64,000 bases of DNA from Abditibacterium sp. (GTDB lineage: Bacteria > Armatimonadota > Abditibacteriia > Abditibacteriales > Abditibacteriaceae), in the NCBI GenBank assembly GCA_030448265.1, contig JAUJNG010000001.1:400490-464489 (forward strand), written 5' to 3'. The notes beneath the pieces were generated by a model. That model made no database searches and was not told the DNA's origin. It was given only the letters and a program-made list of their open reading frames with translations. Below, one piece after another: positions 33,527-42,246 of this stretch. Position 1 is the stretch's first letter. Every line of letters begins with the position of its first letter. A program made the translations under genes and the position numbers.

Positions 33527-34432
33527 ATGTTCCCTGTCGATTTCGCGCTTCATCTGCGCCATTTGCTGCGCCAAATGGATGTGGTGGCTCTGTTCGACAT
33601 TTTGCTGGTGGCGACGGCGATTTATTACCTGCTTTTGCTCGCCAGTGGCACGCGCGCCATGCAGCTGCTCAAGGGCGTGGCGATTTTGCTGGCGATTATG
33701 AAGGGCGCGCAGTGGCTGGGCATGGACACGCTGCAATGGGTCATCGGGCAGGCGCTTTTCGCTTCGGCGCTGGTGCTGGTGATTCTGTTTCAGCCCGAAC
33801 TGCGCGCGGCGCTCGACCAGTTGGGGCGCGGGCATCTCGATCTGGTGGGCCTGGGGCTTCATCCCGCGCCCAACGCGGCGCAAAATCGCGCGGTCGAGGC
33901 CATCACGCGCGCCGTCGAGCGGTTTTCCGAATCGAAAATCGGCGCGCTCATCGTGGTCGAGCGCGAAACCGGACTCCAGGACATCGCCGCGACCGGCACG
34001 CCGCTTCGCGCTCAACTTTCCGCCGAACTTCTGGGCGCGATTTTTCAGGACGGCAACCCGCTCCACGATGGCGCCTGCGTCTTGCGCGGCGAAGAAATCG
34101 TGGCCGCCGCCTGCATTTTGCCGCTCACCAGCAGCGACGATTTGCCGCGCACCGTCGGCACGCGCCACCGCGCCGCTCTGGGGCTTTCCGAAGCCACCGA
34201 CGCGATTGTGGTGGTGGTGTCGGAGGAAACCGGCAACGTCTCGATTGCGCGCGAGGGCACCATGAACTCGATTTTGCAGCCGCGCCTACTGGCAGACGAA
34301 CTGCGCGCCGTGCTGGGCCGCAACACCGGCGCGGCGCGTTTGCGGCCCTTCGCGCGGCAGGTCGGAAATGCGGCGCGCAGTCTTCCCAAAACCACGCTCG
34401 GAACGCTGCGCGCCGCGCTGAAAAAAGGCTGA
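33527..34432 (+). CDS. cdaA: Diadenylate cyclase CdaA
   Basis: A 301-residue membrane enzyme that condenses two ATP to cyclic di-AMP. Three N-terminal transmembrane helices (residues about 15-85) lead to the DisA_N domain, which has DGA in NPLHDGACVL and RHR in GTRHRAALGL, both needed for catalysis. Cyclic di-AMP controls potassium and osmotic and cell-wall homeostasis. The regulator ybbR (cdaR), usually next to it, is separated here by an unrelated gene. Confidence 0.95.
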   Translation: MFPVDFALHLRHLLRQMDVVALFDILLVATAIYYLLLLASGTRAMQLLKGVAILLAIMKGAQWLGMDTLQWVIGQALFASALVLVILFQPELRAALDQLGRGHLDLVGLGLHPAPNAAQNRAVEAITRAVERFSESKIGALIVVERETGLQDIAATGTPLRAQLSAELLGAIFQDGNPLHDGACVLRGEEIVAAACILPLTSSDDLPRTVGTRHRAALGLSEATDAIVVVVSEETGNVSIAREGTMNSILQPRLLADELRAVLGRNTGAARLRPFARQVGNAARSLPKTTLGTLRAALKKG

Positions 34433-34442
34433 AGAGAGCGCA

Positions 34443-35177
34443 ATGATCGAAAACATCAAAACCATAGAGCCTTACCTCAAGGTTTATCCTCCCGATGACC
34501 AGGTATTTGCTGAACCAGTGGAGCGTTACGCGCGCCACATTCTTCCACTTCTCTCGATTGACCTGTCTGTTATCAATTCTTCATGGGAAGGTTGGATTCA
34601 TTTAGTCAATACCGTTGAGCCGGAAGATGAGATGGTTGGGAAAGCCACTCAGCCTTTTCACAACTACTACTTGCGGGAAAACTGGGTCGGGTTTCACCTC
34701 AACGATCAAGGGCGTTATGAGCTGTTGGGCGATTTTCGTTATTTTCAGCTCGAAAATCCCCCTGGCACTCTGCCGGAGCATTATCCAGGTGACCGTCAAG
34801 AGATGGAAGAACATTATGCTAAGCAACACGCTGGATTCGCCCAGGCCAGAGAGCGTTTCGCCCAGCACGGCGTTTTTTACTCTCAATGCCGTGTCGGATA
34901 TAATCCAAACCTCGATTATTGGAGGCAGCAAAGTCCCTCAACTCTGATTACTCAACTGGGTGGAGCGATTGCAGCCGGAGAGTGGGCCTATGGTTTCCCT
35001 TTCCCCCTGGACGAGAGCGATGAAGATAATGTGCGGCCCCTGACACCGGAGGGCGTGCCCTTTCACTTCATCGCCAGCGTGAGTGGCTGGGACTACTGCC
35101 CGTCCGGTGCGGATCAAATTGTGTTGTTTTATGAACCCAATAGCAGAACCGCTTTAGTGACTTTCGGTTGGAGTTGA
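34443..35177 (+). CDS. Hypothetical protein inserted between cdaA and ybbR
   Basis: A 244-residue soluble protein, AT-richer than its neighbours and unusually rich in aromatic residues (HNYYLRENWVGFHLNDQGRY, ELLGDFRYFQLENPPGTLPE, GVPFHFIASVSGWDYCPS). No known domain was recognised. The general look (Trp/Tyr-rich, acidic, single domain) recalls bacterial immunity-type or SUKH-like proteins, but no motif supports that. It lies between two functionally linked genes, so it is probably a late arrival. Confidence 0.6.
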   Translation: MIENIKTIEPYLKVYPPDDQVFAEPVERYARHILPLLSIDLSVINSSWEGWIHLVNTVEPEDEMVGKATQPFHNYYLRENWVGFHLNDQGRYELLGDFRYFQLENPPGTLPEHYPGDRQEMEEHYAKQHAGFAQARERFAQHGVFYSQCRVGYNPNLDYWRQQSPSTLITQLGGAIAAGEWAYGFPFPLDESDEDNVRPLTPEGVPFHFIASVSGWDYCPSGADQIVLFYEPNSRTALVTFGWS

Positions 35178-35191
35178 ACTTCGCCCTCAAA

Positions 35192-35659
35192 ATGACCCGC
35201 CTGCTCAATAATTGGACGCTCAAACTCACCTCGCTCGTTCTGGCGGTCGCGCTGTGGGGCCATGTTCGCGGCGAAGTCAATCCGCTCGAAACGGCGTCGT
35301 TCACGGTCAAAATTCAGACCCAGGCGCCGGACGGTTTTTCCATCGCCGACACCGAAAAAGTGCCCAAAACCACGCGCGTGACGCTACGCGCGACGCGCAA
35401 TGTCCTGCGCGAACTCAAAGGCGGTCTGCCCGCCAACCCGCTCGCGCCCCCCGATGAAGCTCCGCCGCTCGGTGCGCCTTATGCGCGCGCTCACCTCGAT
35501 TTCCCCGTCGCCAAAGCGGGCACCGCGACCGCAACGGTGCGCGTCGATTCGGGCGTGGAAGACGCCGAAATCATTGGCATCAAACCCGCCGACGTTGTGC
35601 TGACTCTCGTTCCAGCAGAGGAGCGGAGGAGCAGAGGAGCGGAGGAGAAAGATGAGTGA
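35192..35659 (+). CDS. YbbR-domain protein (CdaR-like), short form
   Basis: A 155-residue membrane-anchored protein with one N-terminal transmembrane segment (WTLKLTSLVLAVALWGHVRG) and a single YbbR domain (VKIQTQAPDGFSIADTEKVP, TTRVTLRATRNVLRELKG, HLDFPVAKAG). CdaR-type proteins bind and modulate CdaA; most have three or four YbbR repeats, so this is a minimal version. ATG 35192 is used. The last 14 residues (PAEERRSRGAEEKD) come from the left arm of a foldback element, so the native C-terminus may have been lost. Confidence 0.8.
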   Translation: MTRLLNNWTLKLTSLVLAVALWGHVRGEVNPLETASFTVKIQTQAPDGFSIADTEKVPKTTRVTLRATRNVLRELKGGLPANPLAPPDEAPPLGAPYARAHLDFPVAKAGTATATVRVDSGVEDAEIIGIKPADVVLTLVPAEERRSRGAEEKDE

Positions 35660-35731
35660 GAGCGAAAAGGACATCGTTTTGCTCTTATTTCCCCATCTCC
35701 TCCGCTCCTCTGCTCCTCCGCTCCTCTGCTG
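35613..35731. repeat. GGAGCGGA-word foldback element, copy 2
   Basis: Inverted arms of about 35-40 bases made of 8-base words (GGAGCGGA, GGAGCAGA) flank a core reading GTGAGAGCGAAAAGGACATC followed by GTTTTGCTCTTA. Arms and core match copy 1 at 31821-31966. The left arm encodes the end of the YbbR-domain protein. Confidence 0.92.
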
Positions 35732-35738
35732 AATTATC

Positions 35739-36482
35739 ATGGACACCGATTTTTCCTCGCAAATGCCGCAAATCACGCCCGAAGGCGCCGCCAAAATGAT
35801 CGAGGCCAAGCGCCGTCTGCTCCAGCGTTTTCGCGCCGATGAAAGCGGCAAATTCCAGCCCACGACGCTGCAAACCACGTCCGACGAACGCGCTTCGAAA
35901 CGCCTGCCCGACGGCCAGCACCTCACCAAAGGTTTTCCAATTCTCGATCTCGGCGTGCGGCCCGATTTGAACCCGCAAAACTGGACGCTGCGCGTGTGGG
36001 GCGAAGTCGAAAACCCAGTTGAACTGAGTTGGGACGACTTCAAAGCCCTGCCGCGCGCGCGGCAAACGACGGATTTTCACTGCGTCACGACGTGGAGCAA
36101 ATACGATGTCGATTGGGGCGGCGTGCGCTTTTCCGACCTCGCCGCCCTCGTGATGCCCAAAATGGAAGCGAAATTCGTGATTCAGCACGGCGGCGAAGGC
36201 TACACCACCAACACGCCGCTCGAAGAACTCATGGATTCCGACGTTCTCATCGCCGACGAAATGATTCTCGACCTCAACGGCGAACGGTCGGATTGGATGA
36301 CGATCCCGCGCGAACGCGGCGGGCCGGTGCGCCTCATCGTGCCGAAATTGTATGCCTGGAAAGGCTCGAAATTCCTCATCGGCCTCCATTTTTCGAGTCA
36401 CGACGAGCCAGGATTCTGGGAAACGAAGGGCTACAACAACCACGCCGACCCCTGGCGCAACGAGCGATATTCTTCGCGTTGA
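35739..36482 (+). CDS. Sulfite-oxidase-like molybdopterin protein
   Basis: A 247-residue protein of the sulfite oxidase/YedY-like molybdopterin fold. The molybdenum-ligating cysteine is in TTDFHCVTTWSKYDVDWGG. LRVWGEVENPVELSWDDFKA, PLEELMDSDVLIADEM, GGPVRLIVPKLYAWKGSKF and GFWETKGY are typical of the stand-alone SUOX-like family. It is cytoplasmic, with no signal peptide, and lacks the dimerisation domain and haem domain of true sulfite oxidases. Substrate unknown. Depends on cofactor from the pathway that includes moaA. Confidence 0.85.
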   Translation: MDTDFSSQMPQITPEGAAKMIEAKRRLLQRFRADESGKFQPTTLQTTSDERASKRLPDGQHLTKGFPILDLGVRPDLNPQNWTLRVWGEVENPVELSWDDFKALPRARQTTDFHCVTTWSKYDVDWGGVRFSDLAALVMPKMEAKFVIQHGGEGYTTNTPLEELMDSDVLIADEMILDLNGERSDWMTIPRERGGPVRLIVPKLYAWKGSKFLIGLHFSSHDEPGFWETKGYNNHADPWRNERYSSR

Positions 36483-36485
36483 TAA

Positions 36486-36552
36486 AACCGCAAAGGCGCA
36501 AAGACGCAAAGAAATTCCAGAAAAATCTTTGCGTCTTTGCGCCTTTGCGGTT
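36486..36552. repeat. CGCAAAGG-word foldback, left border of the defence island
   Basis: Perfect 27-base arms (36486-36512 and 36526-36552) with a 13-base loop. Arms are 8-base words (CGCAAAGG, CGCAAAGA, CGCAAAGA). A second, slightly decayed copy is at 47304-47361. These two are the only members found and lie exactly on either side of the 10.7-kb island. Confidence 0.93.
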
Positions 36553-36572
36553 CATTCTCTATGCTTTGAAGC

Positions 36573-39500
36573 GTGACGCCCGAACAAACCCAATCCCATC
36601 TGCAAAACCTGCGCGATGAATCCTCATTGCGCCGTTTTTTCGCCGCTCTGGGCTACGCGCCCGAAAACGACGAGTATTTTCTCGACAGCCAAACTCAAAG
36701 TGACATCCACGCTCAAAACGCGCTCGCCGGCGATTTGAAAATCATCGCCAAACACGGCGACTTCCCGATTTTCTACGGACGGCTGCGCGAAAAACTCTCC
36801 GTTTCCGATGAAAGATTGGTCGTCGAGCGCGTGCTGCAATCCGGCCAGAATTACGGGCTGTTCGTTTTTACCGACGCCAACGAAACGTGTTTTCGCTTTC
36901 TCAACGTCAAACTCGACGCCAAAACCGCCGCGCGTCGCCGCCTGTTTCGCCATTGACCCGTCGCAAAATTTAGGACGCACCACGATTGAACGATTGGGCG
37001 CGCTCGCGGTCGGCGCGCAGGCTGTGCAGCCGCTCGAAGTGCAAACGCTGCATGAAAAGGCGTTCGATGTCGAGGCGCTCACCGACGCTTTTTATTTCGC
37101 CTACTGCCAGGCGTTCGCGCGCGTCGAAGCCGCCACCACAGGCTTTGCCGACACCCCCGAAGGCCGCCCCGAGCGTCGCGCCTGGGCGCAGCGCTTGATG
37201 AACCGTTTGATGTTTTTGCGTTTCGTCGAGAAAAAAGGCTGGCTTTCCTTCGACAATTCCACCGATTATCTCGCCGCGCTCTACAAAAAGGGCCGCGACG
37301 AAAGCGATTTTTACCAGAATCGCCTCGCCAAACTGTTTTTTCTGGGCCTCAACAATCCCTCCAACATCTCGCTCACCGCCACTTCCAATGGCGTTCTGAC
37401 GCCTTTTATCGGCAGCGTGCCGTTTCTCAACGGCGGTTTGTTTGAAAAAACCGCACTCGACAGCGACACGGTTTCCATCCCGCCCGCCGTTTTGGGCGAA
37501 CTGATCGGGCCGGAGGGTTTATTTTACCGTTTCAATTTCACCATCGACGAATCCACGCCCTTCGATGTCGCCGTCGCGGTCGATCCCGAAATGCTCGGCA
37601 ACGTGTTTGAAAAACTCGTCATTTCCGAGGAGCTGCGCTCGCAGTCCGGCTCCTACTACACGCCCAAAACCATCGTTTCCTTTATGTGCCGCGAAGCGCT
37701 CAAACAGTTTCTGGGCGGCTATGAGAAGCTGGTCGATGAACACGACGCCAGCGAACTTCCCAACGCCAAATGCCGCGAATTGCTGCAACAGTTGGAAACG
37801 GTGCGCGTGGTCGATCCGGCGTGCGGATCGGGCGCTTATCTGCTCGGAATGCTGCACGAACTGCACGGCATTTTGCGCGCGCTCGATACCAAATCGCGGC
37901 CCGTCGGCTCGCGCGAAGATTACGAACTCAAACTGCAAATCATTCAGCGCAACCTCTACGGCGTCGATTTGCAGCCCTTTGCCACCGAAATCGCGCGTTT
38001 GCGGTTGTGGCTTTCGCTCGCCGTCGATTCGACTCAGCCGCGCGCTTTGCCCAACCTCAAATTCAAAATCGAAAGTGGCGATTCGCTCGCGGCGCCTTCG
38101 CCGACCGGCATCGGCACGCTCTTTTCCGGCGACGCCGAACGCCTCGCCGACGATCTCGCGGCGCGCAAAGAAGAGCATTTCAAAGCGCACGGCGGACGCA
38201 AAACTCAACTCGAAAGCGAAATCGAACTTCTGGAAACGAAACTCACTCTCGAACTCTCGCAAAACGCGGCGGCGCTGCCCGAAGGTGCTTTCCACTGGCG
38301 GGTGCGTTTTGCCGAAGTTTTCACGCCGCGCCACGAGGCGGTGACGCCGTTCGGGACGCTCAATCTGGGCGTGCAGCTGCCCGCCGACCCGCAAAGCGGC
38401 GGTTTCGACATCGTGGTCGCCAATCCGCCGTATGGTTCCAAACAATCGGAGGCGATTCGCAACGCTTTTTTCGTGCCGTCGAGCGGCGAAAGCCAATCCA
38501 AAGACGCTTACGGACTGTTCATGGCGCGCGGCCTTCAACTGCTGCGCGCGGGCGGCACGTTTTCCTTTATCGTGTCCGATACCTGGCGCACCATCAAAAG
38601 CCACAAACCGCTCCGCAAACGGGTGCTGCGCGAAACCACGCTGCTTCACGTCGTGGATTTGCCGTCGTGGGTGTTCCGCGAACCGACGGTCAATACCGGC
38701 ATCGTCACGCTGAAGCGCGAAGCGGCGCCCGATGGCCATCATCTGGTGACCGCCGATGTGCGCCCGCTCGCGCCCAACGACTGGGCCACCCTCGACCTCA
38801 ATTTACGGGTCGTCGCCGCGCACGGCCCTGATGCCCAAACCCTCGACTTCGCCCGCTACACCTACCCGCAATCCCTCGTCGAAACCTATGAAAACGCCAG
38901 TGTTTTCATCGCCTCGCCGCAGTTGTATCGCCTGATGAGCGACGCCCGCTTCCAAAAACTGGGCGCGATTGCCGATGTGAAAGTCGGTCTGCAAACCGGA
39001 GACAACGAATTCTATTTGCGAAAACGCGCGGCGGCGCGCGGCTCTTACCGGATTTTGGACGAGTCGAAACTGCTTTTCGAAGCGGAAATCGCCGCCCTGA
39101 GCGCCGAAGAAAAGCGCGACGGCGTTGACCCCGAAAAATACGGCGGACGCCATTTCGTGCTCTACGATAAAGGCGGCGCGGCGGATATTGAAGGCGGTTG
39201 GCTGCCGAATTACTATGTGCCGACCGAGTATTTTATTGATTGGTCAACGACAACAGTTGAAAGGTTGAGAACTGCGACGATTGCTGATGTAAAAACTCGC
39301 AAGGGCGAACTTAAGCAAATCAGGGCCAGCGACAAAACAACTCGCGCTGCCGTGATTCGCAATCCACGCCTTTACTAAAGTAAAGGCGTGACCTTTTCTC
39401 CGACGGGCATTTACAGCCCTTCCTTTCGCCTCGGCTCCGCGAGCGTATTTGGCAATAAAGGCTCGACTATTTTCTTCAACGACAGCGAGTCTGTCGAAGC

Positions 39501-40401
39501 TGGAATGGCTTTTTTGACAAGCATTCTGGCGCGTTTCTTCTGGAAAAACTTCTCGTGTCACACGGTAGAAACCGGCGAAGAAGTGCTGACGCAGTTAATT
39601 TTGCCCCGCGAGATTCCCGAAGAAATCGCTTCTCAGCTTGAATCTCTGGTTCAATCCATCATCGAAAAGCAAAAACTCAACGCGCGCTACGACTATTGGA
39701 ATCACGAACAGCGACAAATCGACGCGCTGGTTTACGCGCTTTACGATTTGGACGAAACCGCCATCCGCGAAGTGGAACTGTGGTTTTGTCGCCCCTATGC
39801 GCGTCTGGCGAAAAATCAGGGTTTGTGGAGTCGGGTGGAGCGCGCTTACGCTGATTTTCTGGAGTGGGGCGCGCGGATTCTGGCGCGTCCGGCGAGCTAC
39901 TGGCGTTCGCATCCGGTTTTGCAGCTCATCGGGCGCGGCGAAGGAACCCAACTCGATTTCAAGGAGTGTTTCCACATCAACCGCCTGGGCCAAAGGGGCG
40001 GCGGAGCGCTGAAAAACGTGCTCAAAACCGCCGCGTCGTTTGCCAACACGTCGGGCGGCACGGTGCTATTGGGCGTGAGCAACGACGGCGCTTTGCACGG
40101 CCTGTCGCGCGACATCGCGGCCTCCTCGCGCGGCGACGTGGATGGGTTGGAACTCAAAATCCGCGACGCCATCGGCGAGAAAATCCCCGTTTTAACGACA
40201 TCAAGCGCAGTCAAAATCCACTTCGACACGCTGCGCGACGAAAACGAGGATAAAATCGTGGCGCGCCTGGAAGTCGAAGCGGTGAGCGGCATCACCTATT
40301 TCGACGGCGACAATCGCGGCGAAGTGTGGGTGCGCGACGGCAATCGGTGCCGCCGATTGGAAGGGCAGAGTTTGGTGGAGTGGTCGAAAACGCGGAGTTG
40401 A
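36573..40401 (+). pseudogene. Eco57I-type DNA methyltransferase fused to AlbA_2 domain, broken
   Basis: Three frames together encode about 1275 residues. Part 1 (36573-36956, GTG start) is the usual N-terminus (TPEQTQSHLQNLRDESSLRR, then RLVVERVLQSGQNYGLFVF). A one-base lesion near 36948 moves the frame; part 2 (to 39375) has VVDPACGSGAYLLGML (SAM motif) and IVVANPPYGSKQ (adenine methyltransferase catalytic motif). An in-frame TAA (39376-39378) follows RNPRLY; part 3 resumes in the same frame (TFSPTGIYSPSFRL) with the specificity end and then an AlbA_2/Schlafen-like domain (IGRGEGTQLDFKECFHI, ASFANTSGGTVLLGVSNDG). Such enzymes modify adenine in restriction or BREX-like defence. Recoding is possible but decay is likelier. 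Confidence 0.85.
39365..39390 (+). other. Perfect hairpin carrying the in-frame stop of the methyltransferase
   Basis: Arms CACGCCTTTACT (39365-39376) and AGTAAAGGCGTG (39379-39390) are perfect complements with a two-base loop, AA. The stop codon TAA lies at the tip. The reading frame is otherwise open on both sides, and the last bases supply the GTG that could start the distal part. Confidence 0.9.
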
Positions 40402-40405
40402 AGAG

Positions 40406-40431
40406 GTTATCGCGCTGAATAGCGCGATAAC
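40406..40431 (+). terminator. Hairpin after the methyltransferase pseudogene
   Basis: Arms GTTATCGCGCT (40406-40416) and AGCGCGATAAC (40421-40431) form a perfect 11-bp stem with a GAAT loop, five bases after the stop. There is no T-run, so termination strength is uncertain. Confidence 0.6.
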
Positions 40432-40479
40432 GTGTCTGCCAGCGATTAGAGCGACACAGTGGTGGCTGAATTCGGCCCA

Positions 40480-40526
40480 AACGAAAAACCGCCGCGAGCC
40501 AAGGCTTGCGACGATTTTTCGTTTTT
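40480..40526 (+). terminator. Terminator before the DUF5343 gene
   Basis: AACGAAAAA (40480-40488) pairs with TTTTTCGTT (from 40514), enclosing an inner stem CGCGAGCC/GGCTTGCG with one mismatch; a run of T follows. It separates the methyltransferase from the downstream promoter. Confidence 0.75.
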
Positions 40527-40558
40527 TGTTTGACGTGTCAAAAAAAGAAATCAAATTA

Positions 40559-40588
40559 TTGACTTTTGACTCCGACTGTTTGTATGAT
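40559..40588 (+). promoter_or_regulatory. Promoter of the DUF5343 gene
   Basis: TTGACT (40559-40564) and TATGAT (40583-40588) are separated by 18 bases in a locally AT-rich stretch. A good ribosome-binding site (AAAGGAG) precedes GTG 40627. It would drive the second transcript of the defence island. Confidence 0.75.
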
Positions 40589-40626
40589 TGGTTTGAATTT
40601 GTTTGAAAATTCAAAAGGAGATTACC

Positions 40627-41376
40627 GTGTCAGATTTTCCCTACTCGATGTCAGTGGGCCGAATGCAGCAGTTCGTGAAGGAAATTCCTACTATGACCGT
40701 GCCTGATAAAGTCGTCACCAAATTTTTGGAAGCGCGCGGTTACAAAAGCACCAACGACCGGACGATCTTGCCCACTTTACGTTTTCTGAACTTGATTGAC
40801 GACGCGGGAGCGCCAACGTCGAAGTGGCAACTCTTGCGGGATCGCCAGAATTTCGGGGCTAATTTTGCTTCGATAGTGCGTGAGGCGTATCGAGACCTTT
40901 TCAACACTCTGGAGGAAGCGCCCGCTCGCTCGGAAGCCGAACTCGCCAACTACTTTCGAGCTAACACGAAATCGAGTGACCGTATGGTGAGCGCGATGGT
41001 CAGCGTTTTTAAAATGCTCTGTTCTTTGGCCGATTTTTCGGATTCTTCATCTCCAGAGCCAGAAGCGCCACAACACTCCGCGTCCCCATCTGCGCCTGGC
41101 GGTGAGCGCGTTGTGCCGCTTCCACGCGGTCAAACGAGCATTGAAACCAGGGCGAATAACGAGCCGCTTCTGCCTTCTGGGGGGCCACAGGTCGCGCTCA
41201 ACGTGCAAATTCATCTGCCCGCCAGTGCGGATGCTTCTTTCATCGACAGTGTATTTCGCAGCCTTGCCCATCACGTTTTGGGGCGCCAGGATTCCGTCAA
41301 AAAAGAAGCCAAGCCGCGCGGCGCGGCAAAAGTGGAAGAAGCCGAATCAGAGGAAGCCACGCTTCCTGGGTTTTAG
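40627..41376 (+). CDS. DUF5343-domain protein
   Basis: A 249-residue protein. GTG 40627 is chosen for its AAAGGAG at seven bases. Residues 1-130 match DUF5343: winged-helix-like, with KVVTKFLEARGYKSTNDR, LPTLRFLNLIDDAGAPTSKW and SIVREAYRDLFNTLEEAPAR. A Pro/Ser-rich linker follows, then a predicted beta-rich segment (QVALNVQIHLPASADASFI) and an acidic tail. DUF5343 proteins are often found near restriction and other defence genes, fitting the location; molecular function is unknown. Confidence 0.78.
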   Translation: MSDFPYSMSVGRMQQFVKEIPTMTVPDKVVTKFLEARGYKSTNDRTILPTLRFLNLIDDAGAPTSKWQLLRDRQNFGANFASIVREAYRDLFNTLEEAPARSEAELANYFRANTKSSDRMVSAMVSVFKMLCSLADFSDSSSPEPEAPQHSASPSAPGGERVVPLPRGQTSIETRANNEPLLPSGGPQVALNVQIHLPASADASFIDSVFRSLAHHVLGRQDSVKKEAKPRGAAKVEEAESEEATLPGF

Positions 41377-41428
41377 CTGGTAATTATTTTGTTGGCGCTG
41401 CAACAGAAGGCAAGCGAGGTGAGAAGCG

Positions 41429-42058
41429 ATGCTGGTGTTTTTCGATGAGTCGGGCGATACGGGTTTCAAAATCGGGCGCGGATCGAGCGATTTGTTCACG
41501 GTGACGATGGTGGTGTTCGAGGATCACGACGAAGCGACTGCGGCGGGCGAACGCATCGCTTTGCTGCGGCGCGAACTGGGCAAAAGCGCGGACTACGAGT
41601 TTCATTTCACCGCGTGCAGCGACGCGATTCGACGCGCGTTTTTGGCCGCAGTGTCGCGCTACAACTTCTTTTTCTTCTCGTTTGTTTTCGACAAATCGGC
41701 GTTCAGCGCGCAGCAATGGAGTTCGTCCGACGAGTTTTATCGCTACGTTTGCGGCCTCATTTTCGAGAGCAGCAAACCTCATCTCGACAACGCAATCGTG
41801 AAGTTCGATGCCTGCGGCGGACGCGATTTCCGCGAGAAGTTAGGCACCTATTTGAAGCGGCGCATGAACGATGCACAATCCTCGCGCCGCGCCATTAAAA
41901 AAGTGGTGGCCTCCAAATCCAACGGCACCGACTTGATTCAACTGGCCGACATGATTTGTGGAAGTGTAGCCCGCGCCCAAAACGGCAAAAAATCCAACGC
42001 GGGCGAGTTTTATGATTTGATCAAACATCGCGGCATCTGGGTGCGCCGCTGGCCCTGA
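41429..42058 (+). CDS. DUF3800 protein
   Basis: A 209-residue protein with the RNase H-like pattern of DUF3800: LVFFDESGDTGF at the start, YEFHFTACSDAIRRAFL, IVKFDACGGRDFREKL, and DLIQLADMICGSVAR near the end with the final acidic residue. The catalytic-type acidic residues appear intact, so nuclease activity is plausible but unproven for the family. The last gene of its transcript: a strong terminator follows within ten bases. Confidence 0.85.
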   Translation: MLVFFDESGDTGFKIGRGSSDLFTVTMVVFEDHDEATAAGERIALLRRELGKSADYEFHFTACSDAIRRAFLAAVSRYNFFFFSFVFDKSAFSAQQWSSSDEFYRYVCGLIFESSKPHLDNAIVKFDACGGRDFREKLGTYLKRRMNDAQSSRRAIKKVVASKSNGTDLIQLADMICGSVARAQNGKKSNAGEFYDLIKHRGIWVRRWP

Positions 42059-42066
42059 AAAAACAA

Positions 42067-42100
42067 GAAGCAGGACGATTTCTCGTCCTGCTTCGTTTTT
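42067..42100 (+). terminator. Strong Rho-independent terminator
   Basis: A perfect 12-bp stem (GAAGCAGGACGA at 42067-42078 with TCGTCCTGCTTC at 42083-42094), TTTC loop and G-TTTTT tail. It ends the DUF5343-DUF3800 transcript. Confidence 0.95.
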
Positions 42101-42246
42101 GCGGCCCACTCCTATGCTCTTGCGAGCCACGCACACCCCAAAGGTGACAGTTCGGTTGGCGGGCCAATGACATCTTTATTATACGTTTGGAAACGTGAAA
42201 GTTCCAACTTTGGAAGTGCGCCGCCAGCGAATTCAAGGAAAACCTG

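Noticed and set aside
39388..40401. Independent gene starting at GTG 39388
   Set aside because: Its first residues continue the methyltransferase family sequence in the same frame across the TAA, so it is the distal part of the broken gene, although restart at this GTG cannot be excluded.
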